This document shows positions 22,650-35,042 of a DNA stretch of 64,000 bases, one piece after another. The DNA lies in NCBI GenBank assembly GCA_020466095.1, contig CM035808.1:16276853-16340852 (forward strand). Reading direction: 5' to 3'. Position numbers and translations under genes: made by a program. How positions within the stretch are numbered: position 1 is the first letter of the stretch; every line of letters begins with the position of its first letter. Below the pieces are notes generated by a model that made no database searches, was not told the DNA's origin, and saw only the letters and a list, made by a program, of their open reading frames with translations. This stretch comes from Chlorops oryzae. Lineage: Eukaryota > Arthropoda > Insecta > Diptera > Chloropidae.

Positions 22650-24950
22650 GCGCCAAATTTCTTGCATGAAAAATTCATTGAAAAGATTAAGAAAACGAAA
22701 GTGATTTTATGATGAGCCCAAAAGGGTTTTATGCCTTCCTTTTAGACATCCTTCAGCCTCCAAAACTTTCGCAGTCAAAATAATATGCAAAGTTTTCGCA
22801 CTTCATGGGAGCAAGAAATACCAAAAATGACTGAAGCATTAGAATCACACGTGCGAAATTCCGATTTTAAATATTGGAAAGTCCCAAGTGATGGTAATAC
22901 TTGAGTTAACAATACAAAAAAAAACACACACACACATACATACACTCATAGCGTATGGCAAATATTTGCCCATACATATGTTATGTAGACTGATAGATTA
23001 ACAATAATCGTATATGTGATGACAGCCCGGGCAGAAGGGCGCACAAGGGCGCACAAGGGCACAGGTATTCACTTGATTGCATTGAACATTCGATTTTGTT
23101 CACTTTCTTACGAGCTCTTCGGTCTGTCGCAGCGGCGTTTCCGAACAGGTTATATGGCAAACTTTCGATTTTTATGAAAACAACTTATCGTTCGAAAACC
23201 AACGAAAGGGAAAGATGCGCCAGCGACTCGAGCTCGTGGGTATCTCGCAAAGGTACTGCTCACAGACAACATTTAAGCATAAGCAAAAGGAAATAACAAA
23301 TAAAAAATGGAAAAAAAACGAAGACTAAAAATCGAGAAAATATTTAAAGAAGTGAAATTGCATTCCTTTCCTTTCCATTTCAATTGATGCCATCTGCTGA
23401 GATACAGCAGAAACCGAAAAAGAGAGGGGAAAAAAACCAAAACATATGTATATAAGACGAAGCAAAAGCCCTGCCCCAACCTCAGGCACATCATGCATGT
23501 CTGATGTAGCGTTGATAATAATGAGCAGCAGCAAATGGCTCGATATGAGTCGGAAGCGTCACCACTGTGCCATCTCACCTAGTAAGAGGTCCGATTGTCA
23601 ATAAGCGAGAGACGCTCAATTTCAAAGTCTGTCGTCATAGCTAGAGATACGTACCTACATCGGTTGTAGGTATGTGGGTAAACGAACGTGCTCCTGCCCA
23701 TGCCTGCCCTGCACAACAAGCGCAGCAGCGCCCTTGTAAAAGGTGAAACAGCATTCAAATTCGCTTGCGGCAGTAAAAGCCGAGCGGCGGCTTCTATAAA
23801 AAGCACAAACAAATTGTCGTCGTCAATTTTGTTTGCTTCTTTTGCATTTCTCTTTCGAGCACTCTTTTACGTATGAATTAAAAAAAAAATTTTTTTTTTA
23901 CATTCCAACTTGATACCTTCTTTGAGGTGCATCTCCCTCTCTCTCTCTGTCGCTCTCCATCTCTTTTCTCTATGGGCCCCATCACGTTCGCTTGGGTGTG
24001 TGTTAAAGTGTTACGGCAGCGTCAAGTCTTGCACGTCGGTGCGGAAGACGTCTTCTTTTTCGGCTTCTTCGTACAGCCCGATCACATGAGCAATCAAAAG
24101 CGAAGTCCCAAAGACGTGTCGGATTAGCTGAACGTTGCGCTTGGGCTGTCGAAAAAGCTGTTTTTCTTCGACGCAAGACACACAGGAGTGCAGCGGTGCA
24201 GCAGCACATTGGCCGGTTTACTTATAGTTTTAAGCGGCTCAAGCTGCCACTATCGCTGCTGCAACTTTATCATGATTGGCACTAGGTATCATTGCTTATG
24301 CATCGCTTTGCCGATGGTTGCTGGCAGCGGGAAACCTGGCAGCGGACAACTGGCAACTGTTGCCGACATTCTACGAAAGCAGATAAGTCGAGGACTGATT
24401 ACGCTGCATTAGCATTGGCATTAGTTGATGGCGAAATCCCTTTTTTTTTTTTGCTTTCTTGAACTCTCATGGGCAATCGACTTGACGTTTAAGCATGCGG
24501 TGGGTTGGGATCTAAGAGATGTCGTATTAAAATGTTCTTTAAACTGAAAAATGTTAGAATGTCGAAGAAGTTTGAGGGACTTAAAAATTTTCTCTCTGTA
24601 GAAAGTAAAATGCTTTGCCTTGTCTGAAATTTGCTTTTGGGGCTTATCGAAAGTTTTCTGATTGATTTGAAATGGGTTAAGGGCACAATCGAATAATCGA
24701 ATGCATCGTAGAACTTTTTTGTATATCCTCGACATGGGTTAAAAAAGTTTTTTACTGAAAACCAAAGATGCCCTTTGCCAACTTTTCTGTTTTTTTCATT
24801 TTTCCTTTCTCCTTACATTATGACTTTCTATTTGGCTTTATTGAAATATGAGGTAGAAAAAATGATGGTTAAAGGTGTACTGCCAGATTCTTAGACATAC
24901 TCCTAGATGCGTAGAATGGGTCAAACTCTAACGGCTGGATTATTACTAGC
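22650..24950. other. non-coding; GC-richer 23.0-24.4 kb with GAGA tract
   Basis: No gene could be supported. It contains 'gggcgcacaa' in tandem (23037-23063), CA-type simple sequence near 22925, and a CT-rich tract at 23929-23981. The GC-richer stretch 23.0-24.4 kb has overlapping short ORFs on both strands without domain features and may be regulatory. Confidence 0.4.
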
Positions 24951-25072
24951 GGAAACTGTCCTCGTACTACACGATTGTGCAAATTAGAGAGATTTTGACA
25001 GAAGAAGAAGACAAATACTCTGTCAAAATCTCTTTTATGTGCGCAATCGTGCAGTACGGGGACAGTTTTCGG
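24951..25072. mobile_element. hairpin MITE, ACTGTCC...GGACAGT ends
   Basis: 'ggaaactgtcctcgtact' with its following 33 bases is complementary to 'agtacggggacagttttc' with its preceding bases. Arms of about 50 nt are ~84% matched around a 20-nt loop 'agaagaagaagacaaatact'. No target duplication was resolved. Confidence 0.65.
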
Positions 25073-26146
25073 TAAAATTGAGCAGTTCTGGGCAGTTTCG
25101 TTCAGTACGGGAACAGACCTAAAATGTAGTCCAAATATTAAAAAAAATTTTTTTTTTTAATTAATGAAATATTTTGAAGATCTCACTCGACATCTTATGG
25201 ATTTGTGGTTTCGCCATCGATTTGTTGTTGTGACGCAAGTGCAAACGAAATGTAAAGGTTTAGCAGTAAGACTTAATGACGTGTTAAATGAGTCAAAACA
25301 TGTGCCAATTTTTCGACGAAAGCATTAACTTTGATTTCGAAAGAGCCCCACAAAAGCATCGCTTAAACGAATGAATCTGCAATTCGTCAAGGGGAAGAAA
25401 CAGAATACCTTTAATAATAAGCTAAGAGGCCTCAAATGAAACGTTTACGCAGCGAAGAAAAAAAACAACAACTCAGAGGAGATCATCATCATAGACCCAT
25501 TGTGGTAATAGCATTATGATGCAAAGTCCGAACAATTAAATGAGCTTTAAACTTTTCCTCGGTCATACCGATTACAATGGGTGGAAAAGCTATAGCACGA
25601 AAAGACTCTGTGGCGAGGAGAATGATGCGAAAGAGTTGCAATGTTGCATGACCACAAAATATCAGATCCAACATTGATGCAATACGGCACGATTGAGCAA
25701 TTTTAATACGGAAACGGCATGACGGATAAGGAAATAAAGTTTTGAAAGACAAAAAAGAAAGAGAGAAAACCTTGAATTTGGCTTTAAATTGTTTTCATAG
25801 ACGATTTCAACTGTGAGAATGCGAGAAGGTAAGATAGATGTGTTAACCACAAAAAATCATCCATGAAAATATTTGTTAAAGCATCTTTTATTTTGATAAA
25901 TACAAAAAAGGAAAAAAGGCATATGCTTTGATGAAGCTAGTCAAAGTCACGTTCACAGCCAACTTAAATGAGTGGAAATCTTCTCTGGCAGACCAAAGTC
26001 GTGCCACCCACTGGCAATGAGCATGAAAAGCTATAAAATCTTTTCAACTGGCCATAACACAAGAGCATGAAAACCATAAAGTTCAGATAGTTTATTTTAT
26101 TTTCTTTGCACTTTTTCCTTTAAATACATATTTATAAATAACTTTA
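25073..26146. other. non-coding, nothing recognised
   Basis: AT-rich sequence with short antisense ORFs; no gene, RNA or transposon boundary supported. Confidence 0.5.
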
Positions 26147-26154
26147 ACCTTCAC

Positions 26155-26698
26155 CAGTGGCGTGTCTAGAGAAATACTGCTTTGATAGTGCTTATATTTT
26201 CCACAGTGGTATATTGAACAATTATAAGACATTAACCCAAAAATTTTTTGGGGGGGGGGGGGGGGGCTAGAGGAAGTTTAGAGAGTTATGGACCAAAAAC
26301 CAAAAAAATCCGAAAAATTTATGGCGTCCGATTTGGATGAAAATTAATATATAGAATAAGCGAAAAATGCTAAGAATTTTGGCGTGAAAATTTTTTCAAG
26401 AAACCGATTACAACTAGTCTAGTTAGGGTCTAGTTCCAAACTGGTCCAGAAAGGACCAGTTTTTTAAAAAAATTTTAGTGCTAGAATTCTTAGAATTTTT
26501 CACTTATTCTATATATTAATTTTCATCAAAATCGGACGTTGTGAAATTTTCGGATTTTGTTGGTTTTTGGTCCATAACTCTCTAAGCTTCCTCTAGCCCC
26601 CCCCAAAATTTTTTGGGTTAATGTCTTATAATTGTTCAATATACCACTGTGGAAAATATAAGCACTATCAAAGCAGTATTTCTCTGGACACGCCACTG
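26155..26698. mobile_element. foldback hAT-like element, CAGTGGCGTGTC ends
   Basis: Almost the whole 544 bp is an inverted repeat. Ends are CAGTGGCGTGTCTAGAG and CTCTGGACACGCCACTG, and arms of over 240 bp meet around a short centre near 26415-26460. An 8-bp duplication ACCTTCAC/ACCTTCAG (26147-26154, 26699-26706) has one mismatch. The left arm has a run of 17 G (26250-26266) where the right arm has 8 C. Same family as 48856-49441. Confidence 0.8.
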
Positions 26699-26814
26699 AC
26701 CTTCAGCCCCTTATATGTAAATATTAAAATTTTTAAGCATTTTTATCTGTAAGCTTATTGGAATTGAGGAATCCTTTGCCTTCCTTACAGCTGTTGTACC
26801 GTGTGTCGTAAGAC

Positions 26815-27140
26815 AACGCTTCTGAAAGTACCTTCCCGGTAGTGAGATGGGGGTAGGTAGGTAAGTAGGTAGTAGTGGCAGCAGCTAGCTCACTTGTTCA
26901 CAGTAAGTTGGCCCATTGTGATACCACAAGGATAACACGACCTTCCCCTTAGAATTTAATGGGAAAGCCAGTTAGACTTCCTGATAAACCGGGCAATATC
27001 TGTAACTCTAATTTCAGATAGCCCGGAGAGGCTGATAAAGAAGGAACACCCTAATAGAGATAATCTTATATAGAGAACCGGGCAATGACACATGAGGTGG
27101 AGGATATATTTTACCTCCTCCTCCGAGCGACAGCTTCACC
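26815..27140 (-). mobile_element. repeat fragment with GGCCCATTGTGATACCAC core
   Basis: GGCCCATTGTGATACCACAA near 26908 is the complement of the core in the SINE at 15.1 kb and the fragment at 1.64 kb. The surrounding GC-richer sequence ('accgggcaatgacacatgagg') looks repeat-derived. Boundaries are unclear. Confidence 0.35.
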
Positions 27141-27179
27141 AAAAGTAATTATTTGGGACACCTAGCCTTGGAGCTGTAG

Positions 27180-27740
27180 TTAAATCTTAAAAGATCTGGT
27201 ACTTTTACTAGAACTATCAGATTTAGTGCAACTTTTGGTGAAACTTGCACCATATTTATACCATATTGCAATGATTTTTGCTTTAAAAATTGTTTTTTTT
27301 AAATTTAATTTTGACTTCAAAAATTCTTACAAGCAAACTCCGTAGAATTTCATTTTCATTTACCTTGTAGCATGTGCAAGTAAAGTTTTTCTAGTTTGTC
27401 ACTAGTCAAAAAGTCAACAATTTTAATCATGAGCTTCAGCATAATACCTGATGAGAGTGAATGAAAAGGTTAAAAGATCCTATAGGAAAAAACCCATAAG
27501 AAGTAGTAATTTTTTCTACGTAATCAGTAGTATTTAACTAGTGCACATGTATCCAATTGCCGTCCAACGGACTAGTACTTTACTGGTGCAAACTGCACTA
27601 GTCCTTTTCTATACATAATTTATGACTGTTTTTCTACAGAATTTTATATGGACAGGGGTATAGAAAAGAAATAGTACTGGTAGATTTTGCACTAGTAAAG
27701 AACTAGTATATCACTAGTTGCACTTTCTACAGGGTACTTA
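27180..27740. repeat. ACTAGT-rich repeat segment
   Basis: Between 27535 and 27725 the words CTAGTGCA, ACTAGTACTTT and ACTAGTCCTTTT and their complements occur at least six times in both orientations. The segment ends with 'agttgcactttctacaggg', which reads like a transposon terminus on the minus strand; its partner was not found. Confidence 0.45.
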
Positions 27741-29020
27741 GTGGTTTTGTACTCAACAGCCTTCTTAAAGCCTTTGGGAGGGAGCCTTTGTAAGGCACGC
27801 ATTACTGAGGCCAATTCGATTTGAATTCCCGAGCTATGTACTTATAATGACGATGTTAAATATATGTAAATGAGCATTGCATTGAGTTCGATCTCACCAG
27901 AAAAGCGTCGATAATTTGAAACCATTCTCGAGGAATTGAAAATATATATGTATAAAATTCTACTGCAAGGAAGAAATATTAAGTAAGCATAAATTACAAT
28001 ATAATCCCGGAAAAGTTAAGTCTCACAAAAGGTAATAGTTGGGAATAGTTAATCGAAATTTTGCTCGCATGGAAAGCCTTAAAAAGTTCATTTGAAATTT
28101 TATGGCTTTCTGGCTTCAAAAAGAGAGCGTTAATGTCCTCCCATTTGTTAGATTTGGAACATTTTGCAAATTCGGTTAAGTTAATTTTTAGGTACAAATC
28201 GATTAACTTTTGCGGGAATCCGGTTTCATCTTGTATTCCGGCACTTGCCTTTAAGTTAGATCTTCAGAATGATTAGGGGGTAAAAGAGACTTAAAAAATT
28301 TGCTTTAGGTAATTGATAAAGAGCTGGAATGTCCACCCTGAAATATGATGTGTACCGGATTAATACATTTCCCTTGACACAAAATGTCTCTCCTTCATTT
28401 TTGTTGCCTTTCATTGGAATATCCATTACAGTGACTTCACTTTCGATCGTGTTAACGTAATAGAGAAAAGAGAATGAAGAAAAAGTCGCAGTTCCAGTCC
28501 AAATGAAAGCGAAATTTCTTGGTCGAAGTCGAAGATAGCCTCGATTGACATGACTCAGCTGTTGCTGCTGCCGTAGGTACAGCGATGTGCCAGATTCACA
28601 AGACACATCAGTTTGGTGAGATTGCCAAAAATTTATTCACCACAGGCTCAACAGGTTTGAAGCCAATTTACATGGTGGTACATGATACCACAAAATGTAA
28701 TGGCCAAGCAGGAGTAAAAACAAAAAAAAATTGATGCCGCTAGCTATAATGCGAAATTTGCATGCCTCTGTTACCTTTACCGCTAGTGCGCTGGCGCCGC
28801 TGCTGCTGCTGCTGGTGCTTCTGCTGCAGTCATATGTAACGGAGGGAGAAATGCTGTAGAACCGGTTGCGGTCAAAATTTTTGAAGCTCGGAGTCTGGCT
28901 TGAAGGCGTTTTCATTGCTCTTGCCGTTTGAAAAATACGCTCCGAGTCATTGTCATGAGCGCACTCTACACTTATGGTCTTCTGTTGAGTTCGCTCTTAT
29001 GTCATAATCCCGACACCAAC
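27741..29020. other. non-coding; triplet repeat at 28797-28826
   Basis: No supportable gene. A short CTG/CTT triplet run (28797-28826) gives a serine-rich antisense ORF (28637-28915) that I regard as spurious. The sequence becomes GC-richer toward 29 kb. Confidence 0.45.
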
Positions 29021-29038
29021 AGAGAGAGAGAGAGAGAG
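29021..29038. promoter_or_regulatory. (GA)9 tract, possible GAGA-factor site
   Basis: Uninterrupted GA run about 490 bp upstream of a TATA-like box. GAGA-factor binding to such tracts is established in flies; use here is inferred. Confidence 0.35.
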
Positions 29039-29506
29039 CACACAGTGTGGCATGGAATTTTTCAGTTTTTCACTTTCATTGGAGTTTTGTTTTTAGTTTT
29101 CCTCTTTGCATTTATTTTCTGTTGTTTTCAAAAATTGTTTACAATACAATATTTGCTTGAATAGAGGCGGCGAGTACCTGTTCGATGGATATGTGTGATC
29201 TTCGGTGTCTTCGGTGCACGAAAATAGTTATATTAACAACTGACATCATCTGCTGGGATCATTTTAAATTCGAAAGTGACAAGCAACGGGTCGTCGGTGG
29301 CTAACGTTGTTAGCTTGTTGCGCCTTAAGTTCAATTATTTCGTTTCAACGGCGCGCATGCAATCGAAAGTGAACATTTTTTTTTTCGCTACCTTCAATTT
29401 CGATCTAAATATTGCAAATAAAATACAACCGCATAGCCTCATATATCCGTTTCCGTTTCCGGTTCCGGTTTTGTTTCCATTTTTATTCTCTTTTTGATAA
29501 CCGCGT

Positions 29507-29779
29507 TATAAAAACCGTGACCTACCCACATTACAACGTAACGTTCACGCGATTCGGAGAAGAATTCACCAAAAAAAAAAAAAAATAAAAAAAAAATAAT
29601 AATAACAAAGGAAAAACATAAAAAACGGACATTCCACCTAATTCAGTTCGGTTTGTCGAAACACAGAATCAGAAGGATTAAATAAAATTGTTATTTTTGG
29701 TGTTTTTGTTGTGCGGCTTTCACCGGATACAACTGTACAGCGCCCACGAAAGCAGTTTAGCGTGGAATTTTTGAAAATG
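29507..29779 (+). promoter_or_regulatory. candidate promoter and first exon of the YGPP gene (distant option)
   Basis: A TATAAAA box at 29507 and a second pair ('cataaaaaac' near 29613 plus initiator-like TTCAGTT with A at 29645) precede an ATG at 29777 in a good context (TTGAAAATG). The ATG is followed directly by GTAGGC, a possible phase-0 donor at 29780. Joined to the acceptor at 51651 it gives M followed by LKFCASVTLVALLANC, a convincing signal peptide. The donor is weak and the implied intron is 21.9 kb. Otherwise this is just a short ORF of 11 codons. A nearer alternative exists at 51271. Confidence 0.25.
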
Positions 29780-31099
29780 GTAGGCAAAACCGAAACTTTC
29801 GAAACCAACTAAAGTGTGTATTATGTGTTGAGGAGGCAAGCGGCGGCAGCAAAGGATTTTAATAAGTTATGTTAAAAAAGATACGATGAAGTGGGGAGAA
29901 CATGGCATAAATTTGTTATTTGCTATAGGCCAAACTGCATGAGCACGACGCGAGCATTTGGCTTAGCGGTTTGTGTTTTTGCGTTTGAACTTTTTCAAAA
30001 CTGTGTCAGTCATTGACATGAGTCGGCAATATTTGCGGTTTTCATTCCGCCTTTGAGCGAGGAACACACAAAAACTGTAACGATTTTGTTTGTTTGTTCG
30101 TCCCTACTTATTACTCGAACTTTTTGACAAATTTTTTTTTCCTGTTTTATGAAGTTGAGTCGAGCTGAGTTGAAAGTTGTTGCATTTATTTCGAAAATTT
30201 CATTAAAATCAAAGCATATCAAAGACCATTCATTCAGGCTCTCAGAAAATCCTTTAACTAATAAAATTGTTGCTCGTTCTCTCTGCCCCTGTCTCTCTCA
30301 TCCTCCCTCACTACCCCTCTCACCTACTCTCTCACCCTCTCTGTTTCCCTCTCTGTTCCCTGTCTGTTATGCCCTACGTCTCCGTTCCGTAAATTCCATT
30401 GAGATATTCAACATTAGTTCAACACTTTCCATTTGCAAGTTGCAACATGAAAGCTTCAGAAACTGCAGACACTTTTTGTCCGCTTGTCTTCGCAAAGCAT
30501 TTTTTTTGTTTTTTGCCATATTGTTTGCTTTGAAATAGGTATACCCACTCCAATGACTTCAATCAAATGCTTATGCAAAAATATTGCATGCTCTGCTGTA
30601 TTTCAGATACCGTGAGCCATTTGCCGCACTCAGCAACGCTGGCGGTGCACACATATTGACGTTTTCGAAGAAAACTGAAAACTGAAACTGAAATCTGAAA
30701 GCCGAAAAAAATCGCTTTCGCAGCGGGTATTTTATTTTCACACCTGAATGTGCCTTCGAAACGCCTCTTTTGTCGATGTCGTTCACAGTGAAGTCGAAGA
30801 TGTGCGTGCTCTCTTGAAAAGGAATTTCCCAACGGAAAAGTCACGAAATGTACACTAACTCTTGACGTTGCGAAATGCAATTTTCTGCAGAATTTCGTTT
30901 CAATTTCTTTTTAAATATGATTCATCGCAATTACCTCCCGGTTGAGTGGTAAAGATTTCAACAGACATATAAGAAAACTCTTACAAATCTCTGTTTCTTT
31001 TTTTTTTTGGAAATTATTTATAAAAAAAAACGCTTTTCAAGCTTTCAATTTGTTGAAATTATTCTTCGCCACCTCTCATCCAACCATATACGGAGTGGT
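29780..31099. other. non-coding; CT-rich tract 30275-30370
   Basis: No gene could be supported. A pyrimidine-rich tract with many CTCTC words lies at 30275-30370 and could bind GAGA factor. Minus-strand ORFs at 30563-30880 show no domain. Confidence 0.4.
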
Positions 31100-31425
31100 T
31101 CGACAAGGATAGCAAAAGGACTCCTTTTTAAGCACCCTGACGGAATATTTTCGTATTTCTCCGAATACTTAGGAGTGTTAAAGGACTCCTAACGGAACTC
31201 TTCAAAGTAGTGCTTTTGATAAGGCCTCAAACAAGCAGCTCCCATGAGCATTTAGAGAACCAAACGAGTCCAAACAGACTCTCCAGGAGCATTCTAGCAA
31301 TCATAGAAGATTTATTTTGAGATCCCAAAAATTACTTTTTTTATATAGGGCTCCGTTCTCTTTTCTCCCGAAACAACGCTCATTTAGAGCCTTAGGAGCA
31401 TTTTCGTTCCGGGAAAGGAGTCCTT
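31100..31425. mobile_element. MITE-like repeat, AAAGGACTCCTTTT family, copy 2
   Basis: Left end GCAAAAGGACTCCTTTTT and right end 'ggaaaggagtccttgcga' form an inverted repeat. Collinear with 17150-17525. No clear target duplication was found. Confidence 0.65.
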
Positions 31426-31647
31426 GCGAGCGCTTGGCTGAGATGTTGCAATTTTCTAATTTCGTTGGCTAGAAAATTTAAAGTTAAGCTTTTGTAACGG
31501 GAAATGTGAATTGCAATCGATTCAAGTGGTAAAGAAAGCAATCTTAAGGGTCTTCCCTTAAACGTGAAAATATCGAAAAAGCGGTAAAGGGTAAAATTTT
31601 TCATACAAAATTTCGTTCACAAATATCGAAGCTTTCTTGATTTACGA

Positions 31648-31978
31648 CAGTGTTGCCAGATAGCTCCCCCTAAATCAACTCGTTAACTCCCCCCAGATTC
31701 GAAATGTTCCCCCTAAAAAGTACAATATTCGAAATAGAAAAAAGTAGTTTGGAAAGAAGAACAACAAATTTGACAGATTTTCTATATCAAACACAATAAA
31801 CTTCGCACATCATTTGTTTATACATACGTATATTTACATATCATAAACCCCTAAAATTCTCCTAGGCAAATTTGTTCCACCTAAACATGCCCCTAAAAAT
31901 TTGTTGCCCCTAAACGGCCCCTAAAAGTAGGAAAAACCCCTAAATATAGGGGGGAAAACCCCTAACCTGGCAACACTG
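31648..31978. mobile_element. CAGTGTTGCCAG-ended repeat, 331 bp
   Basis: Perfect 12-bp termini CAGTGTTGCCAG and CTGGCAACACTG. The interior is studded with 'cccctaaa' words. The second copy at 21514-21775 is degenerate. No confident target duplication ('atttacga' versus 'atttattt'). Confidence 0.7.
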
Positions 31979-32600
31979 ATTTATTTGATAATTTGAATTT
32001 CTTTATCAATAAACTTTAATCCCTTAAAAGGATTTACTTCAAGGTCAAAGAGAAGGCAGAAGGAAGTCCAGAAAAAGCAGTAATTTAATGTTTGTGTTTT
32101 AATGATATGTTTCCTTTAAAGAACCCTTTGTACTCTTCGCTTTATGTATGCATTTCGATGGCCATTCCATTTCTAATCCTGCAGGGCAAAACGTTTTGTA
32201 GCAATTCAATGCTTTCACATAAAAAATGCATTTTAAAATAAATCCTAATTACCCAAAATTAGTTATGGATTAACAAAGCAACATTTTTGTTAGTTTATGA
32301 TTTGCATTCCAGCCGCAAAATTTCAATTAATTTCCAAAATTTGAGATAAGCAATTTATTGCCGTGTCACAGGATTAAGCGGAAAAATTCTTTTAATTGAA
32401 TTTTAAAGCGTGAGCTTAAAAATATTTCGCAAAATAATACATAATATTTAATTAGCTTGCCTTGAAACAAAATAATTTCAATTTCAATCCGTGTTAGTTT
32501 CGCCACGTTTGTGGTATTTCAAATATTTTAATTAGTTCCTTTCGGTAAAAATTTGATTGGACAGAAAAAATGAAGCTCGTATTTTACCTACGCTTCATTA
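31979..32600. other. non-coding, nothing recognised
   Basis: AT-rich sequence between two TIR elements; no gene or RNA supported. Confidence 0.5.
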
Positions 32601-33811
32601 TACACAGAGAAAAAAATCAACCAGAAAACTGGTTAAATCAAAAGGAAAAATATACAAAACGGCTTCAACAAGGAATATTTTTAACATTAACAATTTTTCT
32701 TGTTGGAAAAAATAAACATTTTCCTTTTGACTATGTTTCAGGTTGAATTGACATGATTATTTTCAAAAATGGATTTAAATTTAAATTGTTGAACCAACCA
32801 CGGAAATAATTGAAATGACAAGATAATTTTTAAAATAAAAATTTCCAAAAAAAAAAAGTACCTATACAAGAAGAATTGTCAAAACAAATTTAATTAACAT
32901 TCAAAGCAAATGGCCACAGAGCCCTCTGCTGACCATAACCCCAAAAATATCCATCAGATGGACTTCATCCGATTTTGTCACGCCGTTGTCGTGCACTGCT
33001 TTCGCAATGCTTAAAAAGTTCTAAGATGAATGAATATCTTATATGTCCTATTTTATAAAACAAATGGGCGATTCCATTATCGCGGGTGCAACATTTACAC
33101 GTATGTTTTAATTTCATGTAACTAAATAAAAAACATTTTTAATAAAAATAGTCTTGAAAAGGCTACATCTTAATATTTTCATTGCATATTAGGTCACAAG
33201 TATTTAAAAAAAATATTATTTAAGTCTTGAGAATGATTTAAATTGCCATCGCGGGTGCAACAAATTTGGCCCTACGTTTCTAGATCAGAGACAAAAAACG
33301 CATAAATCTATTAATTGTGATACATTTTATGTGTTATGCCTTAATATTTTGTTAGATGTATATTTAACAAACTACAGGAAATGAAAAGTGTTAACAAGAG
33401 AAATATAAACAAAAAGCTATTCATTTTTATATTAATCACGGGTGCAACCAGTCTTTTTTTCTTGCCGGTTTTGCAGAGCAATTGTACACCGAGAGAAAAA
33501 GGTAGTTATATTAACTGAAAAAGCAGGTTAAAATAACCGAGTTCACCGTTAATTCTTAGCTTATGTGTAGTAGCGGTCGATTCAACAGTACAAACACAGT
33601 CAATAGGGATATAACTACCTGATGGTTGATATAACTGTCTCGCGGTTAAATCAACTGTCACCAGCGACTGGGAAAAAAAAATTTATTTTTTGCTTTGACT
33701 TTTTTTTTTTATCTTCTTTTATTAATATTTTTTTTTTATTAAATTATTATATTTTTTCTTTATTTATTTGTTTCTTTTTAAATCTTTTTCTCTTTCATCT
33801 CTTTAAATTTT

Positions 33812-33895
33812 CTCGCCTCGGCCGAGCCTTGAACCGCAGACCACCACTTCGCTGGGCGAACGTCTTAACCATTACGCTAAACGAACGAATTTAAT
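33812..33895 (-). other. tRNA-like module inside MITE
   Basis: Minus strand: A-box-like TTTAGCGTAATGGTTAAGACG, a short hairpin TTCGCCCAGCGAA in the anticodon-arm position, then B-box-like GCGGTTCAAGGC. The arms pair poorly, so it is a tRNA-derived module and not a gene. Confidence 0.5.
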
Positions 33896-34075
33896 TTGTT
33901 GGTCAAAACGCTCACTTGAGCTTATGGTTGCAAAATTTTTTGCTTGAAAATGAACCATTAAAAAAAAATAAATAAATTAAAATCTTAAAAATTTAGGAGA
34001 AAATTTTTGCCTTAAAAAACAACTACACTCTGAACAAAAAAAAAACTGTAATTAAAAAAAAAAAATCCAGAAAAA

Positions 34076-34160
34076 TTCCCGCCGCCAGCAGGGATAGAAC
34101 CCCGAATCTCACGACGGTCAACTCACAGCTTAAACAACTGAGCTATTGAAAACTCCGGAG
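34076..34160 (-). other. second tRNA-like module inside MITE
   Basis: Minus strand: AATAGCTCAGTTGTTTAAGC matches the A-box consensus very well, followed at tRNA spacing by GGGGTTCTATCCC (B-box). The surrounding acceptor pairing is weak. Confidence 0.5.
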
Positions 34161-34562
34161 ACGGTTGATCAGAATGCGAACTTATACGTCTAAGTGAACA
34201 TAAGCAAATTTGAACATAAAAAGTGACTATTTTTCAACTGTTGATTTGACTTCCTTTTCCAGTGCATTTAACGGGGAATACAGTTAATTTGACCACTCTT
34301 ACTTTAACTGTTCTAAGTGGTTGATTTAACAGTTCTTATTTCTCTCGGTGTACGAGGGCACACAAACCATCGCAAAAATATATTTTTAAAACAAAAATTC
34401 GGACAGTAGGAGTTTCAGGACATGCTCATCGTCATTATTCTGAAACTTGAAAAGACGTCGATGGAGTTTCGTCATTTATAAATTCAGTATCTGAATCACT
34501 GTTAAAATCGAAAACGCTCCATCTCTTTTTAAGGGGTAATAAATATTTTCTCTGATCCGAAA

Positions 34563-35042
34563 CTAAAGGCACAGATATATTAGGATGCAGAGTTTTTTTT
34601 TTCGTATTTTGAGATTTGAAAGAGGCTCCAAGTCGTCATCACTCCAATAAGTTTTAGTATTAGTGGTGCTTTTTGGTGACTTCAAAACCAATTTGCATTT
34701 AAAATGAGACCGTGAGGTGCGCACCACAGAAATGCTACGAGTCTCTTCAAATCGGAAGAAATGGTTCATCCTTTTGAGGTCTGAGAACAAGAAAAATCTT
34801 GGGGGCAGACTGAAATCGTGGGTCGGAAGCAATGAAGCCATTAGAATTTTTGCATCGTTTAATATTGTGGTGTTGTTTGTGAAAACCTTTTTTTCTTCTT
34901 GGGCCTTTTGTTGCATTTCGACCTTCAAATCCAATACGCAAAAAACTTGTGGATTTTCCTCCAAAATGATAAAAATATTCCATCCTCCCAAAAAAAGAGG
35001 CATTACTTGCACGATTTTGAGTTTTTCATTCGAGCCGTTCAC
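34563..35042 (-). other. unassigned ORF in the 3.8-kb element
   Basis: Minus-strand frame of about 159 codons starting at a GTG; the first ATG is some 14 codons in. It contains an acidic 'YWSDDDLEPLSNLK' stretch near the C-terminus. No domain was recognised. Its nucleotide sequence is partly duplicated, in decayed form, at 35650-35960, so it may be the remnant of the element's own protein. Coding status unproven. Confidence 0.25.

Larger units (their letters stand above)
33487..34352. mobile_element. 866-bp MITE, CACCGAGAGAAA ends, TA target site
   Basis: Left CACCGAGAGAAA and right TTTCTCTCGGTG, with TA flanks (33485-33486, 34353-34354). The ends resemble the CACAGAGAAAAA ends of the surrounding outer element, suggesting related transposases. 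The interior has two tRNA-like modules on the minus strand and long T/A runs. Confidence 0.75.

Noticed and set aside
28637..28915. Minus-strand ORF with a serine run
   Set aside because: The serine run is a CTG/CTT triplet repeat read in one frame; no other gene-like feature.
34076..34160. A functional tRNA gene on the minus strand
   Set aside because: A-box and B-box are good but the acceptor stem does not pair, and it lies inside a MITE with a second such module.
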